Below the pieces are notes generated by a model, which had not been told where the DNA came from, did not search any database, and saw nothing but the letters and a program-made list of their open reading frames with translations. Shown here piece after piece: positions 27,995 through 37,542 of a stretch of DNA of 64,000 bases. A program made the translations under genes and the position numbers. Numbering within the stretch: position 1 is the first letter of the stretch; the number at the start of each line of letters is the position of its first letter. Source of the stretch: Qipengyuania gelatinilytica (GTDB taxonomy: Bacteria > Pseudomonadota > Alphaproteobacteria > Sphingomonadales > Sphingomonadaceae); contig NZ_CP081294.1 of assembly GCF_019711315.1 (NCBI RefSeq), positions 2,418,001 to 2,482,000 on the forward strand. The letters are read 5' to 3'.

Positions 27995-29404
27995 TTAGGA
28001 GCTGTAATACATGTCGAATTCGACCGGGCAGGGCGTCGTTTCGACGCGCAGGACTTCTTCCCACTTCAGTTCGGCATAAGCGTCGATCTGGTCCTTGGTG
28101 AAGACGTCGCCCTTGAGCAGGAACTCGTGGTCGGCTTCGAGTGCCTCGAGCGCTTCGCGCAAGCTGCCGCACACGGTCGGAACGTCCGCGAGTTCTGCCG
28201 GGGGCAGGTCGTAGAGGTTCTTGTCCATGGCTTCGCCCGGGTGGATCTTGTTCTGGATCCCGTCGAGACCGGCCATCAGCAGCGCGGCATAGGCGAGGTA
28301 GGGGTTGGCCATCGCATCGGGGAAGCGGAATTCGACGCGCTTTGCCTTGTCGCCCGCACCGTAAGGGATACGGCAGGCTGCCGAGCGGTTGCGCGCCGAG
28401 TAGGCGAGCAGCACCGGCGCTTCGAAGCCCGGCACCAGGCGCTTGTAGCTGTTGGTGGTCGGGTTGGTGAAGGCGTTCAGGGCCTTGGCGTGCTTGATGA
28501 CGCCGCCGATGTAGTAGAGGCAGTTTTCGCTCAGGCCGCCATACTGGTTGCCGGCGAAGGTCGGCTTGCCGTCGTCCCAGATGGACATGTGGGTGTGCAT
28601 GCCGCTGCCGTTATCGTCCTTGATCGGCTTGGGCATGAAGGTTGCCGTCTTGCCGTAGATATGGGCGACCTGGTGAACGACATACTTGTAGATCTGCAGG
28701 TTGTCGGCGGTTTCGACCAGCGTGCCGAAGGTAACGCCAAGCTCGTGCTGGGCGGCGGCCACTTCGTGGTGGTGCTTGTCGCAGGGGAGGCCCATTTCGA
28801 GCATGGTCGAAACCATCTCGCCGCGGATGTCGACGGCGCTGTCGACCGGGGCCACGGGGAAGTAGCCGCCCTTGGCGCGGGGACGGTGGGCAAGGTTGCC
28901 GCTCTCGTATTCCTTGCCGGTGTTGGTCGGCAGTTCGATGTCGTCGATGGCATAGCCCGATCCGGCATAGCCGTCTTCGAAGCGAACATCGTCGAACATG
29001 AAGAATTCGGCTTCCATGCCGACATAGATCGTGTCGCCGAGGCCGGTGCTCTTCACGAAGCTTTCGGCGCGCTTGGCGGTCGAACGCGGGTCACGCGAAT
29101 AGAGTTCGCCGGTCGACGGCTCGACGATGTCGCAGAACAGGATCAGCATGGGTTCGGCGCTGAACGGATCGACATAGACACGGTCGAGGTCGGGGCGCAG
29201 GATCATGTCGCTTTCATTGATGACCTTCCAGCCGGCGATCGACGAACCGTCGAACATCAGGCCGTCTTCGAGCTGGTCTTCGTCAAGCGCGCCTGCAACC
29301 ATGGTCAGGTGCTGCCACTTGCCCTTGGGGTCCGTGAACCTGAGATCGACCCACTCGATGCCTTCGTCCTCGATACGCTTCAGGACGTCTTTCGCACTTG
29401 CCAT
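27995..29404 (-). CDS. glnA: Glutamine synthetase type I
   Basis: A 469-residue GS-I subunit forming dodecamers that assimilate ammonia into glutamine. Seen are the N-terminal beta-grasp region ([17 protein letters not shown]), [12 protein letters not shown], the ATP/metal region with MEAEFFMFD, and the adenylylation loop [10 protein letters not shown] with Tyr398. The last residues FDMYYSS fit the family. The adenylylation tyrosine shows that it is probably regulated by GlnE, with PII (glnB) just upstream in the same run, 60 bases away. Confidence 0.98.
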   Translation of the reverse strand: MASAKDVLKRIEDEGIEWVDLRFTDPKGKWQHLTMVAGALDEDQLEDGLMFDGSSIAGWKVINESDMILRPDLDRVYVDPFSAEPMLILFCDIVEPSTGELYSRDPRSTAKRAESFVKSTGLGDTIYVGMEAEFFMFDDVRFEDGYAGSGYAIDDIELPTNTGKEYESGNLAHRPRAKGGYFPVAPVDSAVDIRGEMVSTMLEMGLPCDKHHHEVAAAQHELGVTFGTLVETADNLQIYKYVVHQVAHIYGKTATFMPKPIKDDNGSGMHTHMSIWDDGKPTFAGNQYGGLSENCLYYIGGVIKHAKALNAFTNPTTNSYKRLVPGFEAPVLLAYSARNRSAACRIPYGAGDKAKRVEFRFPDAMANPYLAYAALLMAGLDGIQNKIHPGEAMDKNLYDLPPAELADVPTVCGSLREALEALEADHEFLLKGDVFTKDQIDAYAELKWEEVLRVETTPCPVEFDMYYSS

Positions 29405-29464
29405 GTTGATTGTCTCCGTTGGGATTGTTCGTATTGCGCCCGCCGCGTGACGGGCAGGGATTGA

Positions 29465-29977
<513 letters not shown>

Positions 29978-30916
29978 TTAGGCAGAGGGCAGTTTGAGAC
30001 CTGCAGTTTCGGGCAGGCCGCACAGCAGGTTGAGGTTCTGCACGGCAGCGCCGCTGGCACCCTTGCCGAGGTTGTCGAGCCTTGCCACGAGGCGCGCATT
30101 CCAACCGCCTTCATTGCCGAAAATGAACAGCTCGAGGCCGTCGCTAGGCTCGCTATCGGTCTCCAAGAGCATTTCGCCCACGACCTGCTTTTCGTGCACG
30201 GTCACGACCGGCGCGTCGCGGTAGAATTCCGCGAGGCAATCGCGCAGCGCGTCGGCATGCGGGTCGCTCTCCATGGCGCCGAGATGGAGCGGCACCTCGA
30301 CGATCATCCCGCGATAGGCAGGCACGACCGAAGGTGCGAAGAGGACCGGGTGTTCTAGCCCGGCGTGTTCCTTCATTTCGGGAAGGTGCTTGTGCGCAAG
30401 GTCATAGCCATAGGCACGGAAGGCGGGCGCACCCTCGGCCTCGAAGCGCTCGATCAGCGCCTTGCCGCCGCCGGAATATCCGCTGACCGCATTGACCGTA
30501 TAGGGCCAGTCGGCGGGCAACAGGCCTTCGCGTACGAGCGGCGCAATAAGGCCGAGAAAACCGGTGGGATAGCACCCCGGGTTGCTGACGCGACGGGCAT
30601 CGGAGACGCGCGCTGCACCGACCAGTTCGGGGAAGCCGTAACACCAGCCCTCGGCGGTGCGATGGGCGCTGGAGGCATCGATTACCCGTGTGCCACCAGC
30701 CGGATCGATCAGCTCGACCGCTTCGCGCGCGGCATCATCGGGCAGGCAGAGGATGGCGACGTCGGCTTCGTTCAGCGCCTCGCGCCGTGCCCCGGTGTCC
30801 TTGCGGCGGGCATCGTCCAGCGTGATGAGCGAGAATTCGCTGCGCCCCTCGAGGCGCTCGGCGATTTCAAGGCCGGTCGTGCCGGCCGCGCCGTCGATGA
30901 AGACCTTATGCGTCAC
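29978..30916 (-). CDS. argC: N-acetyl-gamma-glutamyl-phosphate reductase, type 2
   Basis: A 312-residue NADPH-dependent reductase of arginine synthesis. The NAD(P)-binding start VFIDGAAGTTGLEIAERLEG and the active-site Cys115 in SNPGCYPTGFL are visible, with KHLPEMKEHAGL further on. Length and sequence fit the shorter type-2 ArgC (about 310 residues) rather than the 340-residue type 1. I chose the GTG at 30916 because the Rossmann strand starts three residues later; it lies inside the end of the upstream SH3 gene (11-base overlap). A palindrome at 29967-29985 spans the stop. Confidence 0.93.
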   Translation of the reverse strand: MTHKVFIDGAAGTTGLEIAERLEGRSEFSLITLDDARRKDTGARREALNEADVAILCLPDDAAREAVELIDPAGGTRVIDASSAHRTAEGWCYGFPELVGAARVSDARRVSNPGCYPTGFLGLIAPLVREGLLPADWPYTVNAVSGYSGGGKALIERFEAEGAPAFRAYGYDLAHKHLPEMKEHAGLEHPVLFAPSVVPAYRGMIVEVPLHLGAMESDPHADALRDCLAEFYRDAPVVTVHEKQVVGEMLLETDSEPSDGLELFIFGNEGGWNARLVARLDNLGKGASGAAVQNLNLLCGLPETAGLKLPSA

Positions 30917-31259
30917 TGTCGCTGGCAAGAGTGCTCGCGCGCACATATCCGCTCGGACCTTCGGGTCCGCAGGTGATCCAGGCCCAGTCGCCCGCCTGGT
31001 CGAGCAGTTCGACAGGAGAGCCCGCATCGAGGGTCACGCCGTCATCTGCATCGTCGCGCATGCCGATCTTGAGTGTGGCAGCGCGGTCGCCGATCTGGCG
31101 GACCTTGGGGATGACATAGTGGGCGGCGAGGAAGGAATCTGCCAGTGCGATATGCGCAAGGTCGCCGCGCAGCGGCAGCGTGCCGGGCGCAGGCTTCACG
31201 ATCGGACCCTTCAGTCCGACGATACCCGTTGGCAATTCGTAATTCGCAGCTTCGCTCAC
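30906..31259 (-). CDS. SH3-like domain protein
   Basis: A 117-residue protein whose C-terminal half looks like a bacterial SH3 domain (AATLKIGMRDD, SPVELLDQAGDWAWITCGPE, SGYVRASTL). There is no signal peptide. The N-terminal half (GPIVKPAPGTLPLRGDLAHIALA) is of unknown function. It overlaps argC by 11 bases and is likely co-transcribed with it; why an SH3 protein precedes argC is not clear. Confidence 0.75.
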   Translation of the reverse strand: MSEAANYELPTGIVGLKGPIVKPAPGTLPLRGDLAHIALADSFLAAHYVIPKVRQIGDRAATLKIGMRDDADDGVTLDAGSPVELLDQAGDWAWITCGPEGPSGYVRASTLASDSDA

Positions 31260-31284
31260 GCTGAAATCCCTGTTGCAGATGCGG

Positions 31285-31318
31285 GCGCTTAACCCCGGCA
31301 GGTGTCCGGGGCAAGCGC
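31285..31318 (-). other. Stem-loop between leucyl aminopeptidase and the SH3 gene
   Basis: Outer arms GCGCTT (31285-31290) and AAGCGC (31313-31318) flank inner arms CCCCGG (31293-31298) and CCGGGG (31306-31311). It begins about ten bases beyond the leucyl aminopeptidase stop. No T run follows on the minus strand, so it may be a rho-assisted terminator or a 3'-end stabiliser rather than an intrinsic terminator. Confidence 0.4.
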
Positions 31319-31328
31319 GAGAAACGGA

Positions 31329-32717
31329 CTATGCCGCTTTGAAACGCTTTTGGAGCATGTGCCACGAAGCGCGCAGGCCGTAGGCGTCACCACCCTTGGG
31401 CCGGCCCGGCTTGGCAGAGGGTCGCCATGCGAAGGTGTCGAAATGCGCCCAGTCGATCCCTTCGCCCACGAATTTGTCGAGGAACAGGCCGGCGACGCTC
31501 GCCCCTGCGAACGAGTTGCCATGCGCGTTGTTGGTGTCGGCAATGTCCGATGCCAGCCACTCGGCATAGCCTTCGGGCAGGGGCAGGCGCCACGGTTCGT
31601 CATCGACCGCGCGACCGGCAGCGATCAGGGCGTCCGCAGTCTCGTCACGCCGGGTCATCAGGGCAGGGTAATCCGGACCGAGCGCCACGCGGGCTGCACC
31701 TGTCAGGGTGGCGAAATCGATGATGAATTCCGGGTTCTCTTCCGAAGCGCGGGTCAAGGCATCGCCAAGGATGAGGCGGCCTTCGGCATCGGTGTTGCCG
31801 ATCTCGACGGTCAGTCCCTTGCGCGAATTGAGCACGTCGCCGGGACGGAATGAGTTGCCGGAAATCGCGTTCTCGACGGCTGGCACTAACAGGTGCAACC
31901 GCACCGGCAGTTTGGCACCCATGATGAGCCCCGCAAGCGCGATCGCATGGGCAGCGCCGCCCATGTCCTTTTTCATCAGGAGCATGCCCGTGGAGCTCTT
32001 CACATCGAGCCCGCCGCTATCGAAGCACACGCCCTTGCCGACCACGGCGATCACCGGATCGCTTTCCTTGCCCCAGGTCAGGTGCATCAGGCGCGGTGCG
32101 TGACTGCGGGCAGCCGCACGGCCGACCGCGTGGACCATCGGATAATCCTGCTCCAGCGTATCGCCGCGAACGACCGACAGCTTGCCGCCGTGGTCCTTGG
32201 CCAGCTTCTCGCACTGTTTTTCCAGCGCCGCCGGACCCATGTCCTCTGCAGGGGTATTCACGAGATCGCGGACAAGGCAAACCGCCTTCGCTTCGGCGAT
32301 CGCATTGTCGATCTTGCCCGCTTCCTTGGTCAGCAAGATGCGCGGACCGGTAGGGTTGGTCGGCTTCTTGTAGCGTTCGAAGGAGTATTGCGCGGTCTGC
32401 CAGCCATGGAGGGCTGGGCCGGGTTCACCGCTGGCGCGGCGATAAGTGCCCTCGGGAAGCGCTTCGGCGAGCTTCGCCATGCACCAGCTGGAAAGCTCGT
32501 CGGGATTGGCGACGCCGCCGACGGCAAACCAGCCATCGCCATCGGGTACGATCGCAACCTGGTATCCGCTTCCGTCGAACTTCTGTCCTGCCAGCGATGC
32601 GCGCTGTCCGGCGGAAAGCGATTTCACCCAGTCGGGAAACCCGTCCTTGTTCACCAGATGGATGGGGATAGCCTCCTGTCCACGGTCCGCTTGGATTAGG
32701 TCGGCTTTGTCGGCCAT
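31329..32717 (-). CDS. Leucyl aminopeptidase family protein (M17)
   Basis: A 462-residue di-zinc aminopeptidase removing N-terminal residues from peptides. The M17 core motifs are GKGVCFDSGGLDVKSS (about 230-245) with metal ligands and Lys, and NTDAEGRLILGDAL (about 306-319). N-terminal residues to about 170 form the macro-like domain seen in PepA/PepB. I chose the ATG at 32717 (MADKADLIQA), which has AAGGGA upstream; the extended ORF to 32873 would overlap the divergent gene. It is divergent from the DUF3298 lipoprotein. Confidence 0.92.
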   Translation of the reverse strand: MADKADLIQADRGQEAIPIHLVNKDGFPDWVKSLSAGQRASLAGQKFDGSGYQVAIVPDGDGWFAVGGVANPDELSSWCMAKLAEALPEGTYRRASGEPGPALHGWQTAQYSFERYKKPTNPTGPRILLTKEAGKIDNAIAEAKAVCLVRDLVNTPAEDMGPAALEKQCEKLAKDHGGKLSVVRGDTLEQDYPMVHAVGRAAARSHAPRLMHLTWGKESDPVIAVVGKGVCFDSGGLDVKSSTGMLLMKKDMGGAAHAIALAGLIMGAKLPVRLHLLVPAVENAISGNSFRPGDVLNSRKGLTVEIGNTDAEGRLILGDALTRASEENPEFIIDFATLTGAARVALGPDYPALMTRRDETADALIAAGRAVDDEPWRLPLPEGYAEWLASDIADTNNAHGNSFAGASVAGLFLDKFVGEGIDWAHFDTFAWRPSAKPGRPKGGDAYGLRASWHMLQKRFKAA

Positions 32718-32761
32718 GATATGTCCCTTGAATACGAAGTAGGTCTTGCGAAGGTAATTCG

Positions 32762-33580
32762 ATGCGTGCGCCCCTGTTCCTGATTTCGCTCGCCCTGTCG
32801 AGCGCAGGATGTTCCGAACAGGCAGACGAAGGCGCGGTCGATCCACCGGTGGCCGAGACTCCGCCCGCCCCACCGACCCCGCCCGAGCCGTCGCCCGACG
32901 CAGTCACTTTAGACGATGATGAGAAACGCAGCGGCGGCACGCGCGAATTCGCCTATAGCTGGCCCGCGGCGGTCAATGCGCAGCCTGCCCTCGCGGCACA
33001 GTTCGAAAAGGAACGCGACGCAGCGCTCGCTTCGCAAAAGAAGGAGTGGGAGCAGTCGCTGGTCGACTTTCCAGGCGACTGCGTGAGCTGCAAGGCGCGC
33101 GGGTATGAAAAGGAATGGCAAGTCGTGGCCGACCTCCCCGACTGGCTGAGTCTTTCGGCAGACATCTATGAATATACCGGCGGCGCCCATGGCAATTACA
33201 CCAAGCAGTCGCTCGTCTGGGACAAACAGGCAGGGACCAGCGTCGCGGGGATCGACCTGTTCACATCGCCCGTCGCCCTGGAGAACGCTCTTGGCGCGAG
33301 GCTGTGCAACGCGCTCGACCGTGCACGCGAAGCGAAGCGCGGTATCAAGATCGATCGCGCTTCGGGCGATCTGTTCAACGATTGCCCCGGGCTCGACGAA
33401 GCGAGCGTCCTGATCGGTTCTTCGAATGGCCAGACGTTCGACCGGATCGGCGTCTATTTCGGGCCCTATGTTGCAGGCCCCTATGCCGAGGGCGACTACG
33501 AGCTCAATTTCCCGGTCACCGCTTCGGTAATCGATGCCGTGAAGCCGGAATATGCCAGCGCTTTCAGGGTGAAACGCTGA
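32762..33580 (+). CDS. Lipoprotein with DUF4163/DUF3298-type domain
   Basis: A 272-residue predicted lipoprotein with lipobox LSSAGC (Cys17), then a Pro-rich acidic linker to about 55. The DUF4163 part contains SADIYEYTGGAHGNYTKQSL, and the C-terminal DUF3298 part contains FDRIGVYFGPYVAGPYAEGDYE. These domains occur in exported proteins related to RsiV-type lysozyme-binding anti-sigma factors and lysozyme inhibitors, so an envelope role is plausible but unproved. It ends 41 bases before map and could share a transcript with it. Confidence 0.85.
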   Translation: MRAPLFLISLALSSAGCSEQADEGAVDPPVAETPPAPPTPPEPSPDAVTLDDDEKRSGGTREFAYSWPAAVNAQPALAAQFEKERDAALASQKKEWEQSLVDFPGDCVSCKARGYEKEWQVVADLPDWLSLSADIYEYTGGAHGNYTKQSLVWDKQAGTSVAGIDLFTSPVALENALGARLCNALDRAREAKRGIKIDRASGDLFNDCPGLDEASVLIGSSNGQTFDRIGVYFGPYVAGPYAEGDYELNFPVTASVIDAVKPEYASAFRVKR

Positions 33581-33621
33581 CGCTCTCGCAATTCGCGCGC
33601 AGCATCGCTACATGGACGCGC

Positions 33622-34449
33622 ATGACCGAATATCAGGTAATCGACAGCGAACAGACCGTCTATCGAGACGGAACCATCAAGCTCCACGGGCCGGAAGGTT
33701 TCGAGGGCATGCGCAAGGCTGGACGCCTTGCAGCAGAGATCCTCGACGAGCTCACCGGTTTCGTCGCGCCGGGTGTGACCACCGGCGAGATCGACGACAA
33801 GGTTCGCGGCATGATGCTCGATGCGGGCGCCGTTCCGGCAACGATGGGCTATCGCGGCTATGCGCACAGCTGCTGCACCTCGATCAATCATGTCATCTGC
33901 CACGGTATTCCGGGCGAGAAGGCCCTGAAGGACGGCGATATTGTCAATATCGACGTGACCCCGCTTGTCGACGGCTGGCACGGCGATACGAGCCGCATGT
34001 ATTTTGCCGGTGAGCCTGCGCTCAAGGCCCGCAAGCTGGTCGACGTGACCTACGAATGCCTCATGCTCGGCATCGAGGCCGCCAGCCAGCCGGGTGCGCG
34101 TCTCGGCGATATCGGTGCGGTGATCGAAGCGCATGCAAAGTCGCACCGCTATGGCGTGGTGCAGGAATTCTGCGGCCACGGCCTCGGCCGCCTGTTCCAC
34201 GATGCACCGGAGGTGATCCACACCGGCCGCAAGGGCACCGGCCCGCTGCTGAAGCCGGGCATGTTCTTCACCATCGAACCGATGATCAATCTCGGCCGCC
34301 CGCATGCGAAAATGCTGCGCGACGGCTGGACTGCGGTGACGCGCGACAAGTCGCTCTCGGCGCAGTTCGAACATTCGATCGGTATTACCGAAGACGGCGT
34401 GGAAATCTTCACCACCAGCCCCAAGGGCTTGCACCAGCCGCCCTACTAA
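33622..34449 (+). CDS. map: Methionine aminopeptidase type I
   Basis: A 275-residue metalloprotease removing the initiator Met. The metal ligands and conserved histidines appear in VICHGIPGEKAL, NIDVTPLVDGWHGDTSRM, EFCGHGLGRLFHDAP, FTIEPMIN and SAQFEHSIGIT. This is the single-domain type I enzyme without the zinc-finger extension. I chose the ATG at 33622 (MTEYQVIDSE); the ORF could be read further upstream but would overlap the DUF3298 gene. Convergent with the J-domain gene, four bases apart. Confidence 0.97.
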   Translation: MTEYQVIDSEQTVYRDGTIKLHGPEGFEGMRKAGRLAAEILDELTGFVAPGVTTGEIDDKVRGMMLDAGAVPATMGYRGYAHSCCTSINHVICHGIPGEKALKDGDIVNIDVTPLVDGWHGDTSRMYFAGEPALKARKLVDVTYECLMLGIEAASQPGARLGDIGAVIEAHAKSHRYGVVQEFCGHGLGRLFHDAPEVIHTGRKGTGPLLKPGMFFTIEPMINLGRPHAKMLRDGWTAVTRDKSLSAQFEHSIGITEDGVEIFTTSPKGLHQPPY

Positions 34450-34453
34450 GCGT

Positions 34454-35035
34454 CTATTCGGGTTCGTCCCGCGTCGACTGCTCAAGGAACAGCTTTTCCT
34501 TGGCCTCGGCGCGGCTGCTCGAGATGACGTGGTCGACGCCTTCGATGGTGATCGCGAGCTCGCTTTCCTGCGTGATTTCGATGAAGCCCTTCGACTTCAG
34601 GTACCAGATGTGGAAGTCGAAACTCTCGTCCGAACAGTCGAGGTCGTTCTGGATGTGGTAGGGCATCACCCCCGGCTGGCCCGCCTTCTCGCGGCGGCGC
34701 TTGTATAGTGCCAGCAGCAGCTTTTCATGGATTTCTGCATCCTCGACCGCGGTCGAACCGTCGATGACAATATCGTCGCGCGGCTGCGGCTTGGCGGGAT
34801 CGATACCCTTCTCGGCAGCATAGGCACGGTCGTAATCGGCGCGTTTGCGGGCGTCCTTGAGGACCTTGTAGGCGCGCGTGACTTCTTGGAACTTGTCGAC
34901 GTCCGCCGTGTCCGAATGATCCGGATGATAAAGCTGCGCGAAATGACGATAGGCCTTTTCCACGATCGAGCGTTCGCAGAACGGATCGACCTGCAGCATT
35001 GCGTAGAGGTCTACAAAATCTTCGTCGTCTTCCAC
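34454..35035 (-). CDS. J-domain (DnaJ-like) protein
   Basis: A 193-residue soluble protein with an N-terminal J domain at about 8-70, with the essential HPD at residues 37-39 (YHPDHSD) and KFQEVTRAYKVLKDARKRADYD. The C-terminal 110 residues lack the Gly/Phe and zinc-finger regions of DnaJ, so it is a type III J protein. The C-terminal region (FDFHIWYLKSKGFIEITQES) may be a winged-helix-like unit. Such proteins stimulate a DnaK partner; the client is unknown. Confidence 0.9.
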   Translation of the reverse strand: MEDDEDFVDLYAMLQVDPFCERSIVEKAYRHFAQLYHPDHSDTADVDKFQEVTRAYKVLKDARKRADYDRAYAAEKGIDPAKPQPRDDIVIDGSTAVEDAEIHEKLLLALYKRRREKAGQPGVMPYHIQNDLDCSDESFDFHIWYLKSKGFIEITQESELAITIEGVDHVISSSRAEAKEKLFLEQSTRDEPE

Positions 35036-35130
35036 CGTTGCCCCCGTAGCGGTGCCTGTTCGCGTCTAATACTCAAATAGATCGCAGCTGTCACTTTCCC
35101 AAAAGGGCTATTGTGTCAGTAATACGCAGG

Positions 35131-35790
35131 TCAGCTTTCCCTTGCCGCCCTGAGCGCGGCTGCGGCAGCAAGCGGGGCGAGGGCGCACAGGGCAAGGCTG
35201 ATTGCGGCAGTCAGGAGTATTCCGCTGCTGTCCGGCCGCGACAAGGCGCCTGCGCCGAATATCAGGATGGGGACGGCCAAGGGGATCACCATCAGACCGG
35301 CCAGCGCCGCTCCCCCACGCAGGGAAGCCGTGAGCGCGCCGACTGCGAGACCGACCGCCGCGAGTCCGGGGGTGCCCGCAAGGAGGCCTAGCAGGACGGT
35401 ATGCGTAGTCTCGCCAGACAGTCCGAGCAGGGCGGCGGCGGGCAGCGTCGCGACAAGGAGTAGCGGCGCGAAGGCCAGCCAGTGCGCGATCAGCCGCACC
35501 ACCATCGCAAGTTCTTCTGATACGCCGCGCAGATGGAGCTGGTCGAAGACGCCCGCTTCGAGATCGCCGGTCACGAGACGTTCGAGCGGCAGGATAGCTG
35601 CCAGCAAAGCCGCCACCCAGATCACGCCGCCTCCGGTCCGCGCGAGCAGCGCTGCGTCCGGTCCGACGGCGAAGGGATAGAGCATCGCCACGGCGAGGAA
35701 GAATAGCAGCGGCAAGACTCCGCTCCCGCCGCTGCCACCGGGCGTCAACAGGCCGAGATCGCGGCGCAGCAGGGTCAGGAGAACACGCAT
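35131..35790 (-). CDS. ccmB: Heme exporter permease CcmB
   Basis: A 219-residue inner-membrane protein with six predicted helices, the permease of the CcmAB transporter needed in cytochrome c maturation. Typical features are LLRRDLGLL at the start, [23 protein letters not shown] and [27 protein letters not shown] sequence in the middle, and [13 protein letters not shown] near the end. The ATG at 35790 overlaps the ccmA stop by one base (TGATG). The ccmC, D and E genes are not next to it. Confidence 0.93.
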   Translation of the reverse strand: MRVLLTLLRRDLGLLTPGGSGGSGVLPLLFFLAVAMLYPFAVGPDAALLARTGGGVIWVAALLAAILPLERLVTGDLEAGVFDQLHLRGVSEELAMVVRLIAHWLAFAPLLLVATLPAAALLGLSGETTHTVLLGLLAGTPGLAAVGLAVGALTASLRGGAALAGLMVIPLAVPILIFGAGALSRPDSSGILLTAAISLALCALAPLAAAAALRAARES

Positions 35791-36368
35791 CAGACGAAGT
35801 CCCCGATCGACACGGTCCGGGCACCGGGCAGGAATATCTGCTGGTGCGAGGCGACCACGGCAATGCCGCCGCTCGCACAATGCTCGGCTACCAGCCTTTC
35901 GACAGTCCCTTGTGCCTCTGTGTCGAGCCCGTTGAGGGGCTCGTCCAGCAACCAGATCGGGCAACAGCTATTGATCAGGCGGGCCAGCGCGGCGCGCTTC
36001 TTCTGGCCGGTGGAGAGAAACCGCACAGGCACGTCCAGCAATGCCTCGACCTGGAGCAGGTCGTGGACGCGGCCCGGCCGGTCCGCGCTGTCGAGCTGCT
36101 CCCAGAAGCCGAGGGCCTTTCCCAGCGGCTGGTTCGGATCGAGCGCCAGCCGCTCGTCGACGAGCCCGATCGCTCCCGATGCCTCGACCTTGCCCGCAAA
36201 AGGACGCAGCAATCCGGCAAGTATCCGCAGCAGGCTGGACTTGCCCACACCGTTTGCCCCCGCGACATGGACGGCATCGCCTGCCTCGCAGGCAAGCGTC
36301 AGCCCCTTGAAAAGCAGCCGGTCGCCGCGTCGGCAGGCAATGTCGTTTGCGATGAGCTGCGCTTGCAT
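35790..36368 (-). CDS. ccmA: Heme exporter ATP-binding protein CcmA
   Basis: A 192-residue ABC ATPase that powers release of holo-CcmE during cytochrome c maturation. Walker A is GANGVGKSS (37-45), the signature loop is [14 protein letters not shown], and Walker B is [13 protein letters not shown], followed by an H-loop in [10 protein letters not shown] chose the ATG at 36368 ([10 protein letters not shown]); the longer ORF to 36617 would run through the divergent pterin dehydratase gene. It is translationally coupled to ccmB. Confidence 0.94.
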   Translation of the reverse strand: MQAQLIANDIACRRGDRLLFKGLTLACEAGDAVHVAGANGVGKSSLLRILAGLLRPFAGKVEASGAIGLVDERLALDPNQPLGKALGFWEQLDSADRPGRVHDLLQVEALLDVPVRFLSTGQKKRAALARLINSCCPIWLLDEPLNGLDTEAQGTVERLVAEHCASGGIAVVASHQQIFLPGARTVSIGDFV

Positions 36369-36426
36369 GGCGGGCAGCGTTAGGCAAAAGGCTCTCGTGC
36401 CACAAGCAAGAGAGGAGTCGCGAAGC

Positions 36427-36717
36427 ATGCCTGTAGAGGAACTGACCGCAGAGGAACGCGATACCTGGATGCGCGCACTGCCCGAATGGTCGCTCTCGCG
36501 TGAAGGCAAGGCGATCGAGCGCACGTTCGAATTCGCCGATTTCGCCGAAGCCTTCGCCTTCATGACCCGCATTGCGATCATCGCGGAGAAACGCGACCAC
36601 CATCCCGAATGGTTCAACGTCTACAACAAGGTCGAGATCACGCTGACAACGCATGACGCCGGCGGGCTGTCGCTGCGCGACGTCAACATGGCCAAGAAGA
36701 TCGACAAGCTGGTCTAG
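36427..36717 (+). CDS. phhB: 4a-hydroxytetrahydrobiopterin dehydratase (PCD/DCoH)
   Basis: A 96-residue pterin-4a-carbinolamine dehydratase. The catalytic histidine pair is in [19 protein letters not shown], with [19 protein letters not shown] near the end. It recycles the cofactor of aromatic amino acid hydroxylases; no hydroxylase gene is in the window, so the role may be in pterin or molybdenum-cofactor metabolism. Divergent from ccmA by 58 bases and convergent with the SDR gene, three bases apart. Confidence 0.93.
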   Translation: MPVEELTAEERDTWMRALPEWSLSREGKAIERTFEFADFAEAFAFMTRIAIIAEKRDHHPEWFNVYNKVEITLTTHDAGGLSLRDVNMAKKIDKLV

Positions 36718-36720
36718 GCT

Positions 36721-37527
36721 CTATTTCCCGAGCGGGCGAGCGGATTCGCGAGTTTGCTTGCGGACACGGCCCGGCATCCAGCGCGCACCGAAGGCAAGTT
36801 GCCTCGCGGTCTTGCCGACGAGCGTATGCAGCTTCTCGCCATGCACCGCATCCCATGCAGCCTTGGCAACTTCCTCGACCGGCGTGATCTCGAGGCCGGC
36901 CTCCGTCACGCGGCTGCGGATGTCCTCGTTGCTCTTGGCGTTGGGATTGTGGTCGAGCAGCGGCGTGTCGATGAAGCTGGGCATGATCGAGCGGACCTTG
37001 ATGCCGTCTTCCGCCCACTCGCCATCGAGGCTTTCGGTGATCGCCCGCACGCCAAACTTGGTTGCCGAATAGACGCTGGCGCCAGGTGTGCCATAGACGC
37101 CCGCTGCACTGGCCGTGTTCAGCAAGCATGACCCGGGAGCAGTCTTCTTGAGGTAGGGGTAGGCGGCCTGCGCGCCGAACAGCACGCCCTTCAAATTGAT
37201 ATCGAGGCAGCGCTCGATTTCCTCGACGCTGTTCTCTTCCAGCGCGCCGCCGAGAGGGATGCCCGCATTGTTGGCGAGCACGTCGATCCTGCCGCCGGTG
37301 GCGGTGGAGAAGCTTTCCAGCGCTTCGTCCCAAGCGGCGCGGTCGCGCACGTCGAACTTGTGCTGGAACACGAAGCCGTGGCCGATCATGTCCATCGTCA
37401 CTTCCATGCCGAAAGTGTCGACATCGCCCAGCCCGACGAACCAGTCACGCTGGCCGAAATAGAGCGCGATTGCCCGGCCGATGCCCGAGGCACCGCCGGT
37501 GATGAAGATAGCCTTGCGTGTGCTCAC
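36721..37527 (-). CDS. Short-chain dehydrogenase/reductase
   Basis: A 268-residue classical SDR using NAD(P). It shows TGGASGIG (10-17), DVLANNAGIPLGG and the catalytic YSATK (VYSATKFGVRA) with an upstream Ser in LLNTASAAGVYG. The C-terminal 40 residues are basic and extend past the usual fold. Substrate unknown. The start is either the GTG at 37527 or the preceding TTG at 37530; GGGAGAG lies 5-8 bases before and fits GTG better. It follows the AlkA-type gene by 15 bases on the same strand. Confidence 0.88.
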   Translation of the reverse strand: MSTRKAIFITGGASGIGRAIALYFGQRDWFVGLGDVDTFGMEVTMDMIGHGFVFQHKFDVRDRAAWDEALESFSTATGGRIDVLANNAGIPLGGALEENSVEEIERCLDINLKGVLFGAQAAYPYLKKTAPGSCLLNTASAAGVYGTPGASVYSATKFGVRAITESLDGEWAEDGIKVRSIMPSFIDTPLLDHNPNAKSNEDIRSRVTEAGLEITPVEEVAKAAWDAVHGEKLHTLVGKTARQLAFGARWMPGRVRKQTRESARPLGK

Positions 37528-37542
37528 CAATTCTCTCCCAAT

